Below, one piece after another: positions 25,092-33,897 of a stretch of DNA of 64,000 nucleotides; the stretch's first letter is position 1, and each line of letters begins with the position of its first letter. The translations under genes were made by a program, and so were the position numbers. Location of the stretch: positions 23,620-87,619 of the forward strand of contig ONLG01000005.1 in NCBI GenBank assembly GCA_900318625.1, given 5' to 3'. This DNA is from an uncultured Prevotella sp. Its GTDB lineage: Bacteria; Bacteroidota; Bacteroidia; Bacteroidales; Bacteroidaceae. Under the pieces are notes generated by a model. The model was not told where the DNA came from and searched no databases. It saw only the letters and a program-made list of their open reading frames with translations.

Positions 25092-25874
25092 TTAGTTCTG
25101 AAGTGCTTGCATAAGGCTGTCGATGGCCTTTTCGGGGTTGCAAGTTTCGTTGAGAAGGGTCACAAACTTCGAGCCTATGATGGCTCCGGCGGCATTCTGC
25201 TGCGCACTCTCAAGGGTCTGGCGGTTGCTTATGCCGAAACCTATCATGCGGGGATTGCGCAGCTGCATGGCATTGATGCGGCGGAAGTACTCCAGCTTGG
25301 CATCGCCGAAGCTCTGCTGCGCCCCGGTGATGCTCGCCGAACTGACCATGTAGATGAAGCCGTCGGTGTGTTGGTCGATGAAACGTATGCGTTCGTCGCT
25401 CGTCTCGGGAGTAATCATCATCACTACGCGTATGTCGTAACGGTCGGCAATGGGCTTCACCTGCGACAGGTAGTCGTCGAAGGGCAAGTCGGGAATGATT
25501 ACTCCGGAGATGCCTGCCTCCCTACAGTCGCTGAAGAAGGCCTCAAAGCCGTAGTGCATCACCACGTTGAGATAGCCCATCCATACCAGAGGTATCGTGA
25601 CTTGGTCTTTCACGGCTCGCAGCTGCGAGAAGAGCAGACTGGTGGTCATGCCGTTTCGCAGTGCCACAGTGCCCGCACTCTGTATCACAGGGCCGTCGGC
25701 AAGAGGGTCGCTGAAGGGCATACCCACCTCAATCATGTCTATGCCGCGTTGCTGCAGGGTCAGTATAACGTCGGCAGTAAGGTCGGCTGAGGGGCATCCG
25801 GCGCAGAAATAAATCGACAACAGCTTGCGTCCAGTGGCTCGCTGGTCGTCAAATAGTTGGTTTATCTTATTCAT
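25092..25874 (-). CDS. trpA: Tryptophan synthase alpha chain
   Basis: Cleaves indole-3-glycerol phosphate to indole and glyceraldehyde 3-phosphate. 260 aa TIM barrel. Catalytic Glu in IEVGMPFSDPLADGPVIQ and catalytic Asp in IIPDLPFDDY are both present. Phosphate-binding GFGISNRQT and the end GAIIGSKFV follow. It sits between trpF (27 bp upstream) and trpB (28 bp downstream), all same strand. Confidence 0.97.
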   Translation of the reverse strand: MNKINQLFDDQRATGRKLLSIYFCAGCPSADLTADVILTLQQRGIDMIEVGMPFSDPLADGPVIQSAGTVALRNGMTTSLLFSQLRAVKDQVTIPLVWMGYLNVVMHYGFEAFFSDCREAGISGVIIPDLPFDDYLSQVKPIADRYDIRVVMMITPETSDERIRFIDQHTDGFIYMVSSASITGAQQSFGDAKLEYFRRINAMQLRNPRMIGFGISNRQTLESAQQNAAGAIIGSKFVTLLNETCNPEKAIDSLMQALQN

Positions 25875-25901
25875 TTTGTGTTGGTTATTGGTTCTTGTTA
25901 C

Positions 25902-26606
25902 TTACTTTAACTCGGCTATAAATCGCTTCACGAGTGCCGCGTCCTTCATTGCCGGTTCGGTTTCAAAGCGCGAATTTACGTCTACTCCCAGCAGCTGTGG
26001 ATGGTTCAGGGCCTTAATCCGTACCGCATCATCGGGACCTATGCCGCCGCTGAGAATGAAAGGCACGTCAAACTTATAGTTGCTGAGCATCTGCCAGTCA
26101 AACTGTCTGCCGCTTCCGCCCTTGCCATCACACTTGGTATCGAACAGGAAATAGTCCGCATGACCGATATACGGCTCGCATTTTGCAAAGTCAGATGCCT
26201 CTCCGATGCTGATGGTTTTCATTATTTCAATGCCCGGACGGATGTCGGGATCAAGCGTGCGGCGCAGGTTATCAATCATCACTGGGCTCTCGTCACCGTG
26301 GAGCTGCACCACATCGAGCTTGTAATTAACCACTCGCGTCAGGATGGTCTGCGGCATATCGTCGACAAAAACGCCCACTCTCTTGACAGGCTTTGGCCTA
26401 TTTGCAGCCACTTCCCCACTCTCATCACCGCCTGACTCGGCTTTGCCAAACGAAGAATAATCAGGCAATAGTCCGCCACGACCACGTATCTGGCTAACAA
26501 AACGTTTGCTCTCACTCCAGAAGATGAGGCCTATCCAGTCGGCTCCGGCCTCCACCACGTCGCGAATATTCTGGGCATCGCGCATACCACATACCTTTAC
26601 TATCAT
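25902..26606 (-). CDS. trpF: Phosphoribosylanthranilate isomerase with internal insertion
   Basis: Amadori rearrangement of N-(5-phosphoribosyl)anthranilate to CdRP. 234 aa, about 25-30 longer than usual. Motifs: N-terminal VKVCGMRDAQNI with catalytic Cys, VKRVGVFVDD, VQLHGDE, FLFDTK with catalytic Asp region, and FILSGGIGPDD. The extra length is a polar, Gly/Ser/Glu-rich stretch at about residues 42-68 (LLPDYSSFGKAESGGDESGE...), in a loop between strands, so activity is probably kept. The start overlaps the trpC stop by 4 bp (ATGA). Confidence 0.93.
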   Translation of the reverse strand: MIVKVCGMRDAQNIRDVVEAGADWIGLIFWSESKRFVSQIRGRGGLLPDYSSFGKAESGGDESGEVAANRPKPVKRVGVFVDDMPQTILTRVVNYKLDVVQLHGDESPVMIDNLRRTLDPDIRPGIEIMKTISIGEASDFAKCEPYIGHADYFLFDTKCDGKGGSGRQFDWQMLSNYKFDVPFILSGGIGPDDAVRIKALNHPQLLGVDVNSRFETEPAMKDAALVKRFIAELK

Positions 26607-27424
26607 AGTTTGCTTATAGTTTGTTGCTCTTCTATTTCCGTAATAAGCTGCTTCAGGGCCTGTCCGGGGTTGTCGCTGCTCATAAGGCTTTCGCCGATCA
26701 GGAAGCCGCGGTAGCCCACCCGACGCAGTTCTGCTATCGTGGCGGCTGTCTTCAGACCGCTCTCACTCACCTTCACGCTCTCTGCCGGCAGCAGTTCGGC
26801 CATGCGAAACGAGTTTTCGACATCTGTTACGAACGAACCCAGGTTGCGGTTGTTCACTCCGCACACCACGCCATCGGTCGAAAGATGCGCATATTCGGCC
26901 TCTTCTGGAGAGTGCATCTCCAGCAGCACCTCCATGCCAAGCTCCCGGGCTGTCGCCATGAGCTGCCGACAGTGGTCCTTGTCAAGGCAGGCTGCTATGA
27001 GCAAAACGGCTGAAGCTCCGCACTGGCGCGCCATGAAGAGCTGGTATTCGTCGACTATGAAGTTCTTGTAGAGTATTGGGATGGTTACACCAGAGGCTCT
27101 GGCCACCCGTATGAACTCGTCGTGTCCGGCGAAATATTCGCGGTCGGTGAGTATGCTCACAGCCGCTGCACCGGCCTGCTGATAGCTCAGCGGAACGATG
27201 TCGGCACGCGCCTGCTCGCTGATCCAGCCCTTCGAGGGTGAGCGGCGCTTGAATTCGGAGATGATGCCGGTAGCCGACTGCCTCAATGCTTCAGCCAGCG
27301 AACCTACGGCTTCGCCCATCAGCGGCTCCACCATAGCGTGTAGTTGCGATTCGGGAAGCAACTTCTTGAACTGCTCCACCTCCTTTAGTTTGGTCTGAAC
27401 GATGTCTGACAATATATCTTTCAT
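26603..27424 (-). CDS. trpC: Indole-3-glycerol-phosphate synthase
   Basis: Ring closure and decarboxylation of CdRP to indole-3-glycerol phosphate. 273 aa from MKDILSDIVQTKLKEVEQFK; an upstream in-frame Met (27448) lies in the gap after trpD and is less likely. Visible motifs: SEFKRRSPSKGWI (catalytic Lys), AAVSILTDREYFAG, ILYKNFIVDEYQ (second Lys), VLLIAA, GVNNRNLGSF and VSESGLKT. Stand-alone, not fused to TrpF, but overlapping it by 4 bp. Confidence 0.97.
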   Translation of the reverse strand: MKDILSDIVQTKLKEVEQFKKLLPESQLHAMVEPLMGEAVGSLAEALRQSATGIISEFKRRSPSKGWISEQARADIVPLSYQQAGAAAVSILTDREYFAGHDEFIRVARASGVTIPILYKNFIVDEYQLFMARQCGASAVLLIAACLDKDHCRQLMATARELGMEVLLEMHSPEEAEYAHLSTDGVVCGVNNRNLGSFVTDVENSFRMAELLPAESVKVSESGLKTAATIAELRRVGYRGFLIGESLMSSDNPGQALKQLITEIEEQQTISKL

Positions 27425-27505
27425 TTCTTTTCGTTGACGTGTTGACAAGTTAATGGGTTGACAAGCTGACGTTTCTGACGAGCCAGCTGTGTGGCTGACG
27501 GGGCA

Positions 27506-28504
27506 TCAACTGTTTATTTCGACAAACCTGCGGAACGTAGCCAGGGCACGTCCGCTGTCTATCGATTCTCTGGCTATGTCGATACACTCCTCCACCGACT
27601 TGTTGCCTTTCTCCAGCACCTGTATTCCGAAAGCGGCATTGGCCAGCACAATGTTCTTCTGAGCAGGCAGCGCGCGGTTCTCCAGCACACTGTCGAAAAT
27701 AGCTGCAGCCTCTTCCTCGGTGGCTCCGCCTACCAGTTCCTCGGGCTTTGCTATCTGGAAGCCGAGGTCGCCGGGGCTGAACACGCGCTCGTAGTCGTTG
27801 GTATGCACCTTGAAATCGCCCGTGAGCGAAATCTCGTCGTAGCCGTCGATTGAGTGAACGATGCCATAGTCGATGCCTATCTTCTCGTAAACGCTGCTGT
27901 AGAGGCGCATCTGCTGAAGCGTTGCCACGCCCAGCAGCTGGCACTTGGGCTGAGACGGGTTTACAATCGGCCCCAGAAGGTTGAACACCGTGGGGAATTG
28001 CAGTGCCTTGCGGATAGGGCCTACAAACTTCATTGCCTTGGCAAAGAGCTGCGCATGGAGGTAAACGATGCCTGCTTCGTCCATCGAGCGGTTGAGCCTG
28101 TCGAGGTCGTCAGTGAACCTTACGCCGTGATTGGCAATCACATTGGATGCTCCCGAGGTCGACGTGGCTGCATAGTTGCCATGCTTGGCCACCTTGTAGC
28201 CAGCGCCGGCTATCACGAAGCACGCCGTGGTGGAGATGTTGAAGGTGTTTTTGCGGTCGCCACCGGTACCTACAACGTCTATGTATCGCTCGTGGTGCAG
28301 CGGTGCTGCCACTCCCGTTTCGAGAATACCGTCGCGGAAGCCCAGCAGCTCGTCCACACTGACACCGCGCATCTGCAAGCCAGTGAGCAGGGCGGTGATC
28401 TGTTCGTCGGGATACTCACTGCGAGTGATGCCCAGCAGTATCTGCTTAGTTTCCTCGCGAGTGAGCTGTTCGTGGTTCAGGATTCTGTTTAAAAAGTCTT
28501 TCAT
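27506..28504 (-). CDS. trpD: Anthranilate phosphoribosyltransferase
   Basis: Adds the phosphoribosyl group of PRPP to anthranilate. 332 aa. N-terminal helical domain, then the PRPP loop DVVGTGGDRKNTFNIST, KHGNYAATSTSGASNV (normally KHGNR..SS..GSADVLE), and metal-binding DEISLTG. The KHGN motif carries Y-A-A-T where R-x-x-S is usual; the downstream SGASNV also lacks the usual Asp-Val-Leu. I read these as lineage drift. First structural gene of the trp operon, preceded by an attenuator-like leader; trpC follows after 81 bp. Confidence 0.96.
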   Translation of the reverse strand: MKDFLNRILNHEQLTREETKQILLGITRSEYPDEQITALLTGLQMRGVSVDELLGFRDGILETGVAAPLHHERYIDVVGTGGDRKNTFNISTTACFVIAGAGYKVAKHGNYAATSTSGASNVIANHGVRFTDDLDRLNRSMDEAGIVYLHAQLFAKAMKFVGPIRKALQFPTVFNLLGPIVNPSQPKCQLLGVATLQQMRLYSSVYEKIGIDYGIVHSIDGYDEISLTGDFKVHTNDYERVFSPGDLGFQIAKPEELVGGATEEEAAAIFDSVLENRALPAQKNIVLANAAFGIQVLEKGNKSVEECIDIARESIDSGRALATFRRFVEINS

Positions 28505-28544
28505 TGTGTAGTTATTTGTATTGATTGAATGTTGTCAAACTTAA

Positions 28545-28576
28545 AAGAGGCCTGCCGTAAGAACGACAGACCTCTT
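28545..28576 (-). terminator. Attenuator-type terminator hairpin in the trp leader
   Basis: On the minus-strand RNA, arms AAGAGGTCTGTCGT and ACGGCAGGCCTCTT form a 14-bp stem (G.U pairs included) with a TTCT loop, followed by TTTTAAGTTTG. It fully pairs only in this orientation. It ends about 40 nt before trpD. Confidence 0.75.
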
Positions 28577-28599
28577 GTTTGTTATGCTATTCACTATTA

Positions 28600-28653
28600 T
28601 CAACACGGCTGCGGCTCACGACTAATCATAATCTTGAGTTCTGCCACCACCAT
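28600..28653 (-). CDS. Candidate trp leader peptide
   Basis: 17 codons, MVVAELKIMISREPQPC, ending in four consecutive in-frame stops (TGA TAA TAG TGA, 28602-28591). It lies between the promoter and the attenuator hairpin. It contains no Trp codon. The RNA that encodes it (GGCAGAACTC, 28645-28636) can pair with the 5' arm of the terminator (9 of 10 positions), as an antiterminator would. Whether it is translated is unproven. Confidence 0.45.
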   Translation of the reverse strand: MVVAELKIMISREPQPC

Positions 28654-28704
28654 GCTGTAAATGTGAAATGTGTCATTTTGATTGCTATTTGTATGTTACG
28701 CTTG

Positions 28705-28735
28705 CAAAAGTACTAACATTTTTCTTTTCTGCAAA
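28705..28735 (-). promoter_or_regulatory. Promoter of the trp operon
   Basis: Minus-strand -7 TACTTTTG (28712-28705) and -33 TTTG (28735-28732), spacing 19 bp; the leader to trpD is about 195 nt. Confidence 0.78.
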
Positions 28736-28810
28736 TTATTTATCAGTTTTTTATCTCATACGTTTCAAATTCGTTTCAGACAGCTCCCACCCCACTGTCA
28801 GGCTGCTCTC

Positions 28811-29938
28811 TCAGAGCCTTATGCCGAACGAGGCATTGACAAACCAGTCGTTCAGGTAGCCGCGACTGTCGTCGTGGTGATAGCGGAAGTTGTAGAACTG
28901 CCCGTAGGCATTGGCAAAGAACCTTCCGAAATTGTAGGTAAGCGACAGCCGCGCATCAAAGTTCACGGCCAAGCCGCTGTTGTAAGACTCCTTGCCCGCA
29001 GGCGTTATGCGCAGGCTTGAGTACCACCACTCCTCCCTTTCAGCGTCGCTGATAGTTGGGTCGTCGAACTTGGGGTCATCCATAAGCTGCTCTACGTTTG
29101 TCGAATAGTTATATCTTTTCTCCCTGTTCACTACCGTGAGCATCGGCATGGCCATAGCACTGACAAGCAGTCCGCGCGCGGGAACCCAGTTGAAAGCATA
29201 GCCCACGCCCAAGCTTCCCTGCCACATCTTCATACGGCCAAGGCCATGCATCATATAGATAAGGTCGCCGTTCTTGTCCTTTGCATAGTCGGTGTGGGCG
29301 TAGTAGAACATTGCACCGACCATGAGCGACCCTGCCGAGTGCTTCTGCACCACCGACTGGTCGTAGGCCGCAGCGTATGAGAAGCGCTTACCGTTGAACA
29401 TATAGTAGGCATCGGCTATCACTGTCTTGCATCGGATGGCTTCCATGAGCTTCACGCGCTTGTCTTTATCAACGTCGCTACCATCGCCGAGGTCGCCGCT
29501 GACGTCGAACTCTGGATTGTCGTTCTCAAACGAGTGTATGCGCAAGTTCACTCCATAGGCTCCGCCCGTTGCTCCGATGGTGAAGTAGCTGCCTTTGTCG
29601 CCGCCAACATTGACGGTGTAGCCGATGCCGTAGCCGCGGTAGCCGGCCCACACGCCCACATAGCTCGCCGGTTCGGTGGTGAGCTTAGGCGAAGCCTTGT
29701 ATTTCACGCCTAATATTTCGCCCGAGGTTTCCATCTTCAGCACGCTTTGGTTCACGTTGCCCTTCACTATTATCTGCCAGGGCTTCTCTGGAGCATCTAT
29801 ATAGTTGCTGTCTAATCCTTTCACCGACATGGTGTCGATGAAAGCGCCCACCTTTTTAAAGAAGCCTGCCACCCCTCCCTGTGCAGCACACTGCCCACAT
29901 ACGGCAAGCGACATCAGTATTATTAAGTATCGTTTCAT
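28811..29938 (-). CDS. DUF4421 family outer-membrane-like protein
   Basis: 375 aa from MKRYLIILMSLAVCGQCAAQ (signal peptide). The mature protein is beta-rich with the DUF4421 signature: FIDTMSVKGLDSNYI, PWQIIVKGNVNQ, ASYVGVWAGYRGYGIGYTVN, and a C-terminus of alternating residues ending NASFGIRL. Its last aromatic/hydrophobic residues suit a beta-barrel inserted by BAM. Function unknown. It follows the aminopeptidase P gene by 56 bp on the same strand. Confidence 0.87.
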   Translation of the reverse strand: MKRYLIILMSLAVCGQCAAQGGVAGFFKKVGAFIDTMSVKGLDSNYIDAPEKPWQIIVKGNVNQSVLKMETSGEILGVKYKASPKLTTEPASYVGVWAGYRGYGIGYTVNVGGDKGSYFTIGATGGAYGVNLRIHSFENDNPEFDVSGDLGDGSDVDKDKRVKLMEAIRCKTVIADAYYMFNGKRFSYAAAYDQSVVQKHSAGSLMVGAMFYYAHTDYAKDKNGDLIYMMHGLGRMKMWQGSLGVGYAFNWVPARGLLVSAMAMPMLTVVNREKRYNYSTNVEQLMDDPKFDDPTISDAEREEWWYSSLRITPAGKESYNSGLAVNFDARLSLTYNFGRFFANAYGQFYNFRYHHDDSRGYLNDWFVNASFGIRL

Positions 29939-29994
29939 AATTGTATATATTATATAAAAAGGTGAGGGGTGAGACATACCGCTTCTTTCTCCTA

Positions 29995-31392
29995 TTACTC
30001 GTTAAGGAACTGCTCCACGTCGGCAGGATGATAGGGTATGCGTTTCTCGCCAATGAAGCGGCATCCGTCTGCTGTTATCAGCACATCGTCCTCTATCCTT
30101 ATGCCGCCAAAGTCCTTATAGGTCTCCAAAAGGTCGAAGTTGAGGAAATCCTTGCAGTGTCCCGAAGCCTTCCAATCGTCGATAAGGGCCGGTATGAAGT
30201 AGATTCCCGGCTCGTCGGTGACGACAAAACCTTCTTCCAGACGGCGTCCCATGCGCAGCGCATTGGTGCCGAACTGCTCGAGGTTGGGGCGCACCTCATC
30301 GTCGAAACCTACATAGATTTGTCCCAGCCCCTCCATGTCGTGGACATCCATGCCCATCATGTGGCCCAGTCCGTGGGGCAAAAACATGGCATGGGCACCT
30401 GCTCTGACGGCATCATCTGTGTTGCCGCGCATCAGCCCGAGCTCCTTGAGCCGCTCGGTCATAAGGCGGCACACGCCGAAATGCACATCGCGATAGCACA
30501 CTCCGGGGCGTGCCACGGTGAGCACATAGTCGTGACATTCCTCCACAATGCGGTAGATGTCCAGCTGCCGCTCGGTGAATCGTCCGCTCACGGGGAAAGT
30601 GCGAGTGTTGTCGCTGCAATAGTGGCTCATTGTCTCTGCTCCGGCATCGCACAGCGCAAGCCTGCCCTCCTCGAGCAGAGCCATCGACGGATTGCCGTGC
30701 ATTATCTCTCCGTGCTGCGAGAATATCGTGGCAAAGCTCACCTGGGCACCCAGCGACCGCGCTATGCCGTCGACCTGTCCGCCCACGTACTTCTCTGTCA
30801 CTCCCGGACGCGCCAGGCGCATGGCCGTGGTGTGCATCTGGTAGCCTATCGCGGCAGCCTTCTCAAGCTCGGCAACCTCCTCGGCAGTCTTGCTGGAGCG
30901 CATCTTCACCACGGCGCGTATCAGTGTGAGCGAGGCTTCGTCGCGCTGGCGCGAATGATGGATGCCCAGCAGGTCGGTGATGGTGAGCATAGTGTCGTGG
31001 CGATAGGGCGGCAGGAAGTGCAGGGTGCGCCCTGCTGCACGCGCCTGGCTGCAAAACTGGCTCAGGGCCGACATCGGAGCCGTCTGCGCAACGCCCACGC
31101 TGGCTGCCATCTGGCTAACGCTGTCAACTGAACCGTACCAAACTATGTCTTCTATGTCAATGTCGTCGCCGAAGAGCAGCTCGCTGTCGTTGTCTACGTC
31201 GATAACTCCCACGAGGCCCGGCTGAGCCAGTCCGAAGTAGTAGAGGAACGAAGAGTCCTGACGGAAGGGGCTATAGGCGTTAGAGGGATAGTTACATGGC
31301 GACTCGTTGTTGCCGAAAAGGATTATTACACCGCTGCCGACAAGGCGCTTCAGCTCGTTGCGGCGGCTCAGATATGTCTGTTTGCTGAACAT
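29995..31392 (-). CDS. pepP: Xaa-Pro aminopeptidase (M24B)
   Basis: Removes N-terminal residues next to proline; cytosolic dimetal enzyme. 465 aa. N-terminal aminopeptidase-P domain (about 1-140: RLVGSGVIILFGNNESPCNY, FLYYFGLAQPG), then the pita-bread catalytic domain with ligands in CDAGAETMSHYCSDNTRTF (two Asp), HGLGHMMGMDVHD (His), VTDEPGIYF (Glu) and IRIEDDVLI (Glu). Normal length. Own promoter 30 bp upstream; DUF4421 gene downstream in the likely same transcript. Confidence 0.95.
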   Translation of the reverse strand: MFSKQTYLSRRNELKRLVGSGVIILFGNNESPCNYPSNAYSPFRQDSSFLYYFGLAQPGLVGVIDVDNDSELLFGDDIDIEDIVWYGSVDSVSQMAASVGVAQTAPMSALSQFCSQARAAGRTLHFLPPYRHDTMLTITDLLGIHHSRQRDEASLTLIRAVVKMRSSKTAEEVAELEKAAAIGYQMHTTAMRLARPGVTEKYVGGQVDGIARSLGAQVSFATIFSQHGEIMHGNPSMALLEEGRLALCDAGAETMSHYCSDNTRTFPVSGRFTERQLDIYRIVEECHDYVLTVARPGVCYRDVHFGVCRLMTERLKELGLMRGNTDDAVRAGAHAMFLPHGLGHMMGMDVHDMEGLGQIYVGFDDEVRPNLEQFGTNALRMGRRLEEGFVVTDEPGIYFIPALIDDWKASGHCKDFLNFDLLETYKDFGGIRIEDDVLITADGCRFIGEKRIPYHPADVEQFLNE

Positions 31393-31421
31393 TGTTGATG
31401 TTGGTTTTTAATTATTGGGTG

Positions 31422-31453
31422 CAAAGATAAGAGTTAAGAAACAAACAGGCAAA
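31422..31453 (-). promoter_or_regulatory. Promoter of the pepP-DUF4421 unit
   Basis: Minus-strand -7 TATCTTTG (31429-31422) and -33 TTTG (31453-31450), spacing 20 bp. Confidence 0.7.
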
Positions 31454-31529
31454 TGATTATGTAGTTTTAATCATTTGCCTGCCAGATGTTTGTCTGTATG
31501 TCAATGCACTGATGTCGGGGAAAAACAGT

Positions 31530-33677
31530 TTATCTAACGACAAACTTCTTGCCGCTGCAGAGATATATTCCGGGCCTCAGTGCCGAGCGATTGAAATGCT
31601 CTGCCACCTTCCTGCCTTGCATATCATAGACTGCGCCGGTCGTTTGCAGAGGTTCCAAGGTTGTCTGCGCTACGCCTGTATTGTCGAAGATGGGTTCAAG
31701 ATGGTAGGTCATGTCCTCCACATTCATGGTTAAGGCATAGGCAACAGCCGCTTCGGGCTGCCACGGCAGATAGAAGAACTCGCCGGCAAGCGACAACTTG
31801 TCGGTGCTATTGTTGCCTTTGAAGACGATTATCTTGCTGCTTCTGGAGCTGAAACAGTCGTATTCCGAGTTGACTCCGGGCACAACGACAAAGTGGTCGT
31901 ACCATCCGTCGTCCTGCACAGGTATCTCGGCATAGAAGTTAACGCCATCGACGGTGGTCATGGGCAGCGACTTGTCATCAAAATCCATCTCTTGCTGCTG
32001 GCCGGACAATAGTGACTCTAATCCTATGACATAGAAACCGCACTCGGCAAAGTATGGAATATCGGCATCTGCATATATTCTGAACGTCGCTGAGCGTGCC
32101 AGATACTCGGTGCCATCGTTGTTGTAGCAGCCATCAACAAAGGCATCAACATACTTTCTCTTAGTTCCCGGAGCCTGTCGTGGGGCTGAATTGTCAGGCA
32201 TGGCTTCTTTTCCAAAGACAGAAATGACTTTAGGAATATCTGCAGAATAGAGTGTCAGGTCGTTATATAGATCTAATCTGGTTGAGCTGCCGAAGTTTAT
32301 GTAAGCACTCGACAAGTCTGCATTGGGCTGTTTCAGGTCGAAGAGTCTCACACTGCTGTCGTCACCTGCCATCGCCACTTCGTATTCATTCGCCGTCAGC
32401 TCTATCGGAGCTTGCTCTTCGTTGAGCGTCAGGTTCTGGCTATAGGGAGATGTCTCTTCGTCAGCCAACTTATGGAACACATAAATGATGTTTCCCATAT
32501 CGTTGATGTTGAACGTCACTGAGTAGTTTCCTGCCGGAACGGTAATCTTACTATCCTCTCCGGCAGCGCACCGAACGGCTGAGCCAAAGCGACTATACAC
32601 CTTGTCGCCAACGACAGTATGGTCGCCTGTGTTTAGCGAGAACGCCACACTGCCGCCATTGGCCGTAAATGCCACTTCGGTATCTTCCTCAAAGGTCTGC
32701 AGCATATACCAATGACGGTTGTTGGTCATATCGGTTGCTGTCATCTTGGTGCCATTCAGCTCCACACTTTCAAAGCCGAAGCCGGGCTCTTCCACTTTCT
32801 CTACCGTCAGGCGGCCTCCCTTTCCGCTCTCGGCTGTGGCAACATGAAGGCGATACCATCCGCTTTCGGCTACTACCACCTTGCCGCCGTCGCCCATGAC
32901 AGTCGTTACGCCCTGCCCGGAAGCATTGACATCCAGCGTTGCCGCCGTTTGCTCAAAGTAATTGAGCTTGTCAACCACACTCAGCTCGGTATTTTTGTCA
33001 ATATAGAGCGTGGCCGTTGCATCGCTCACCAGCCCGTTACGTCGGTCGGGCATTGTGCCGTTGCGCGGATTCATGGGTATGACGTATTTGCCTAAACACC
33101 AGGCTTCGCTCAGCCATTCGCCAAAAGAGCCTACGACATACCATGAAGAGGGATTGTAGGGGTGCTTGAACGAATACAGCTGAAGATGTAACACGTTTGA
33201 CACCGCTGCCGGCTCGGCGTTGGCAGGGGTGGTATTGTCGATGGCTTCGCAGCGGAAATACACGTCGACGGGGTCGTCGGTCAGCTGCTTGCCTGATTCC
33301 GACAGCTGCCGGTTGATTTCTGAGGCCATGAGTGAGCTATTCCAGCTATACGACTTGCCGTCGCTGGGCCGTGGCGAAGGCTGCGGTATATCCTCGATGC
33401 CCTTGCGCGGTGCAGCATTTGCACTGCTTGCAAACTCCGAAAGGGTTACGTCGTCGCTGCCGTCGAAGCTGCCAGTGAGCGAGAAAGCCATCCTGTAGCG
33501 CAGAGAGGACTGCCCATCGGCTTTTTCCCACCTGAAACCGATGGACTTCAGGTTGTCCAGATGAATGGGCTTAGATGCGTCTACTGATGTGGTAAGCTTG
33601 AAATCTCCCTGTCCAAAGGCAGCTGTGGCCAACATGAACAGCAGTAGAGTGAGTCTGATTTGTTTTCCTAATAACAT
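31530..33677 (-). CDS. Large secreted protein with type IX-like C-terminal tail
   Basis: 715 aa. Signal peptide (LTLLLFMLATAAFGQ), then several beta-sandwich-like stretches separated by WYMLQTFEEDTEVAFTANGG, AGNYSVTFNINDMG and GWYDHFVVVPGVN-type segments, suggesting repeated carbohydrate-binding-like modules. The last about 40 residues (AVYDMQGRKVAEHFNRSALRPGIYLCSGKKFVVR, given here only as landmarks: VYDMQGRKV, PGIYLCSGKK) match the short sorting-like tail common in Prevotella. No catalytic motif recognised. Its promoter lies on a 174-bp segment that is duplicated upstream of trmD. Confidence 0.8.
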   Translation of the reverse strand: MLLGKQIRLTLLLFMLATAAFGQGDFKLTTSVDASKPIHLDNLKSIGFRWEKADGQSSLRYRMAFSLTGSFDGSDDVTLSEFASSANAAPRKGIEDIPQPSPRPSDGKSYSWNSSLMASEINRQLSESGKQLTDDPVDVYFRCEAIDNTTPANAEPAAVSNVLHLQLYSFKHPYNPSSWYVVGSFGEWLSEAWCLGKYVIPMNPRNGTMPDRRNGLVSDATATLYIDKNTELSVVDKLNYFEQTAATLDVNASGQGVTTVMGDGGKVVVAESGWYRLHVATAESGKGGRLTVEKVEEPGFGFESVELNGTKMTATDMTNNRHWYMLQTFEEDTEVAFTANGGSVAFSLNTGDHTVVGDKVYSRFGSAVRCAAGEDSKITVPAGNYSVTFNINDMGNIIYVFHKLADEETSPYSQNLTLNEEQAPIELTANEYEVAMAGDDSSVRLFDLKQPNADLSSAYINFGSSTRLDLYNDLTLYSADIPKVISVFGKEAMPDNSAPRQAPGTKRKYVDAFVDGCYNNDGTEYLARSATFRIYADADIPYFAECGFYVIGLESLLSGQQQEMDFDDKSLPMTTVDGVNFYAEIPVQDDGWYDHFVVVPGVNSEYDCFSSRSSKIIVFKGNNSTDKLSLAGEFFYLPWQPEAAVAYALTMNVEDMTYHLEPIFDNTGVAQTTLEPLQTTGAVYDMQGRKVAEHFNRSALRPGIYLCSGKKFVVR

Positions 33678-33723
33678 TTTAATGATTATTTGTTAGTTAA
33701 TTTCCGTTATCTCACAGGTCGTG

Positions 33724-33754
33724 CAAAGGTACTACTTAACGGGCAACTTGCAAA
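33724..33754 (-). promoter_or_regulatory. Promoter of the secreted-protein gene, within a duplicated segment
   Basis: Minus-strand -7 TACCTTTG (33731-33724) and -33 TTTG (33754-33751), spacing 19 bp. Confidence 0.75.
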
Positions 33755-33897
33755 ATAAAATCACCTTTTTCGGGGCAAAAAGGATACTTGTGCAGCTGCG
33801 ATTGCTTTATCATAAGACCTATAACATATATAAGGCACATAGGTATTATAAGGCGAATATGCCATTCCCAACTATGGGGAGATTGAGATGAGTCACC
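33724..33897. repeat. Duplicated 174-bp promoter-bearing segment, copy 1
   Basis: Same length as 40669-40842, no gaps, about 19 differences by my count (about 89 % identity). The half next to the array is about 97 % identical; the half with the promoter is more diverged, but -7 and -33 are kept in both. Contains TATAAG-type stretches. Confidence 0.88.
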
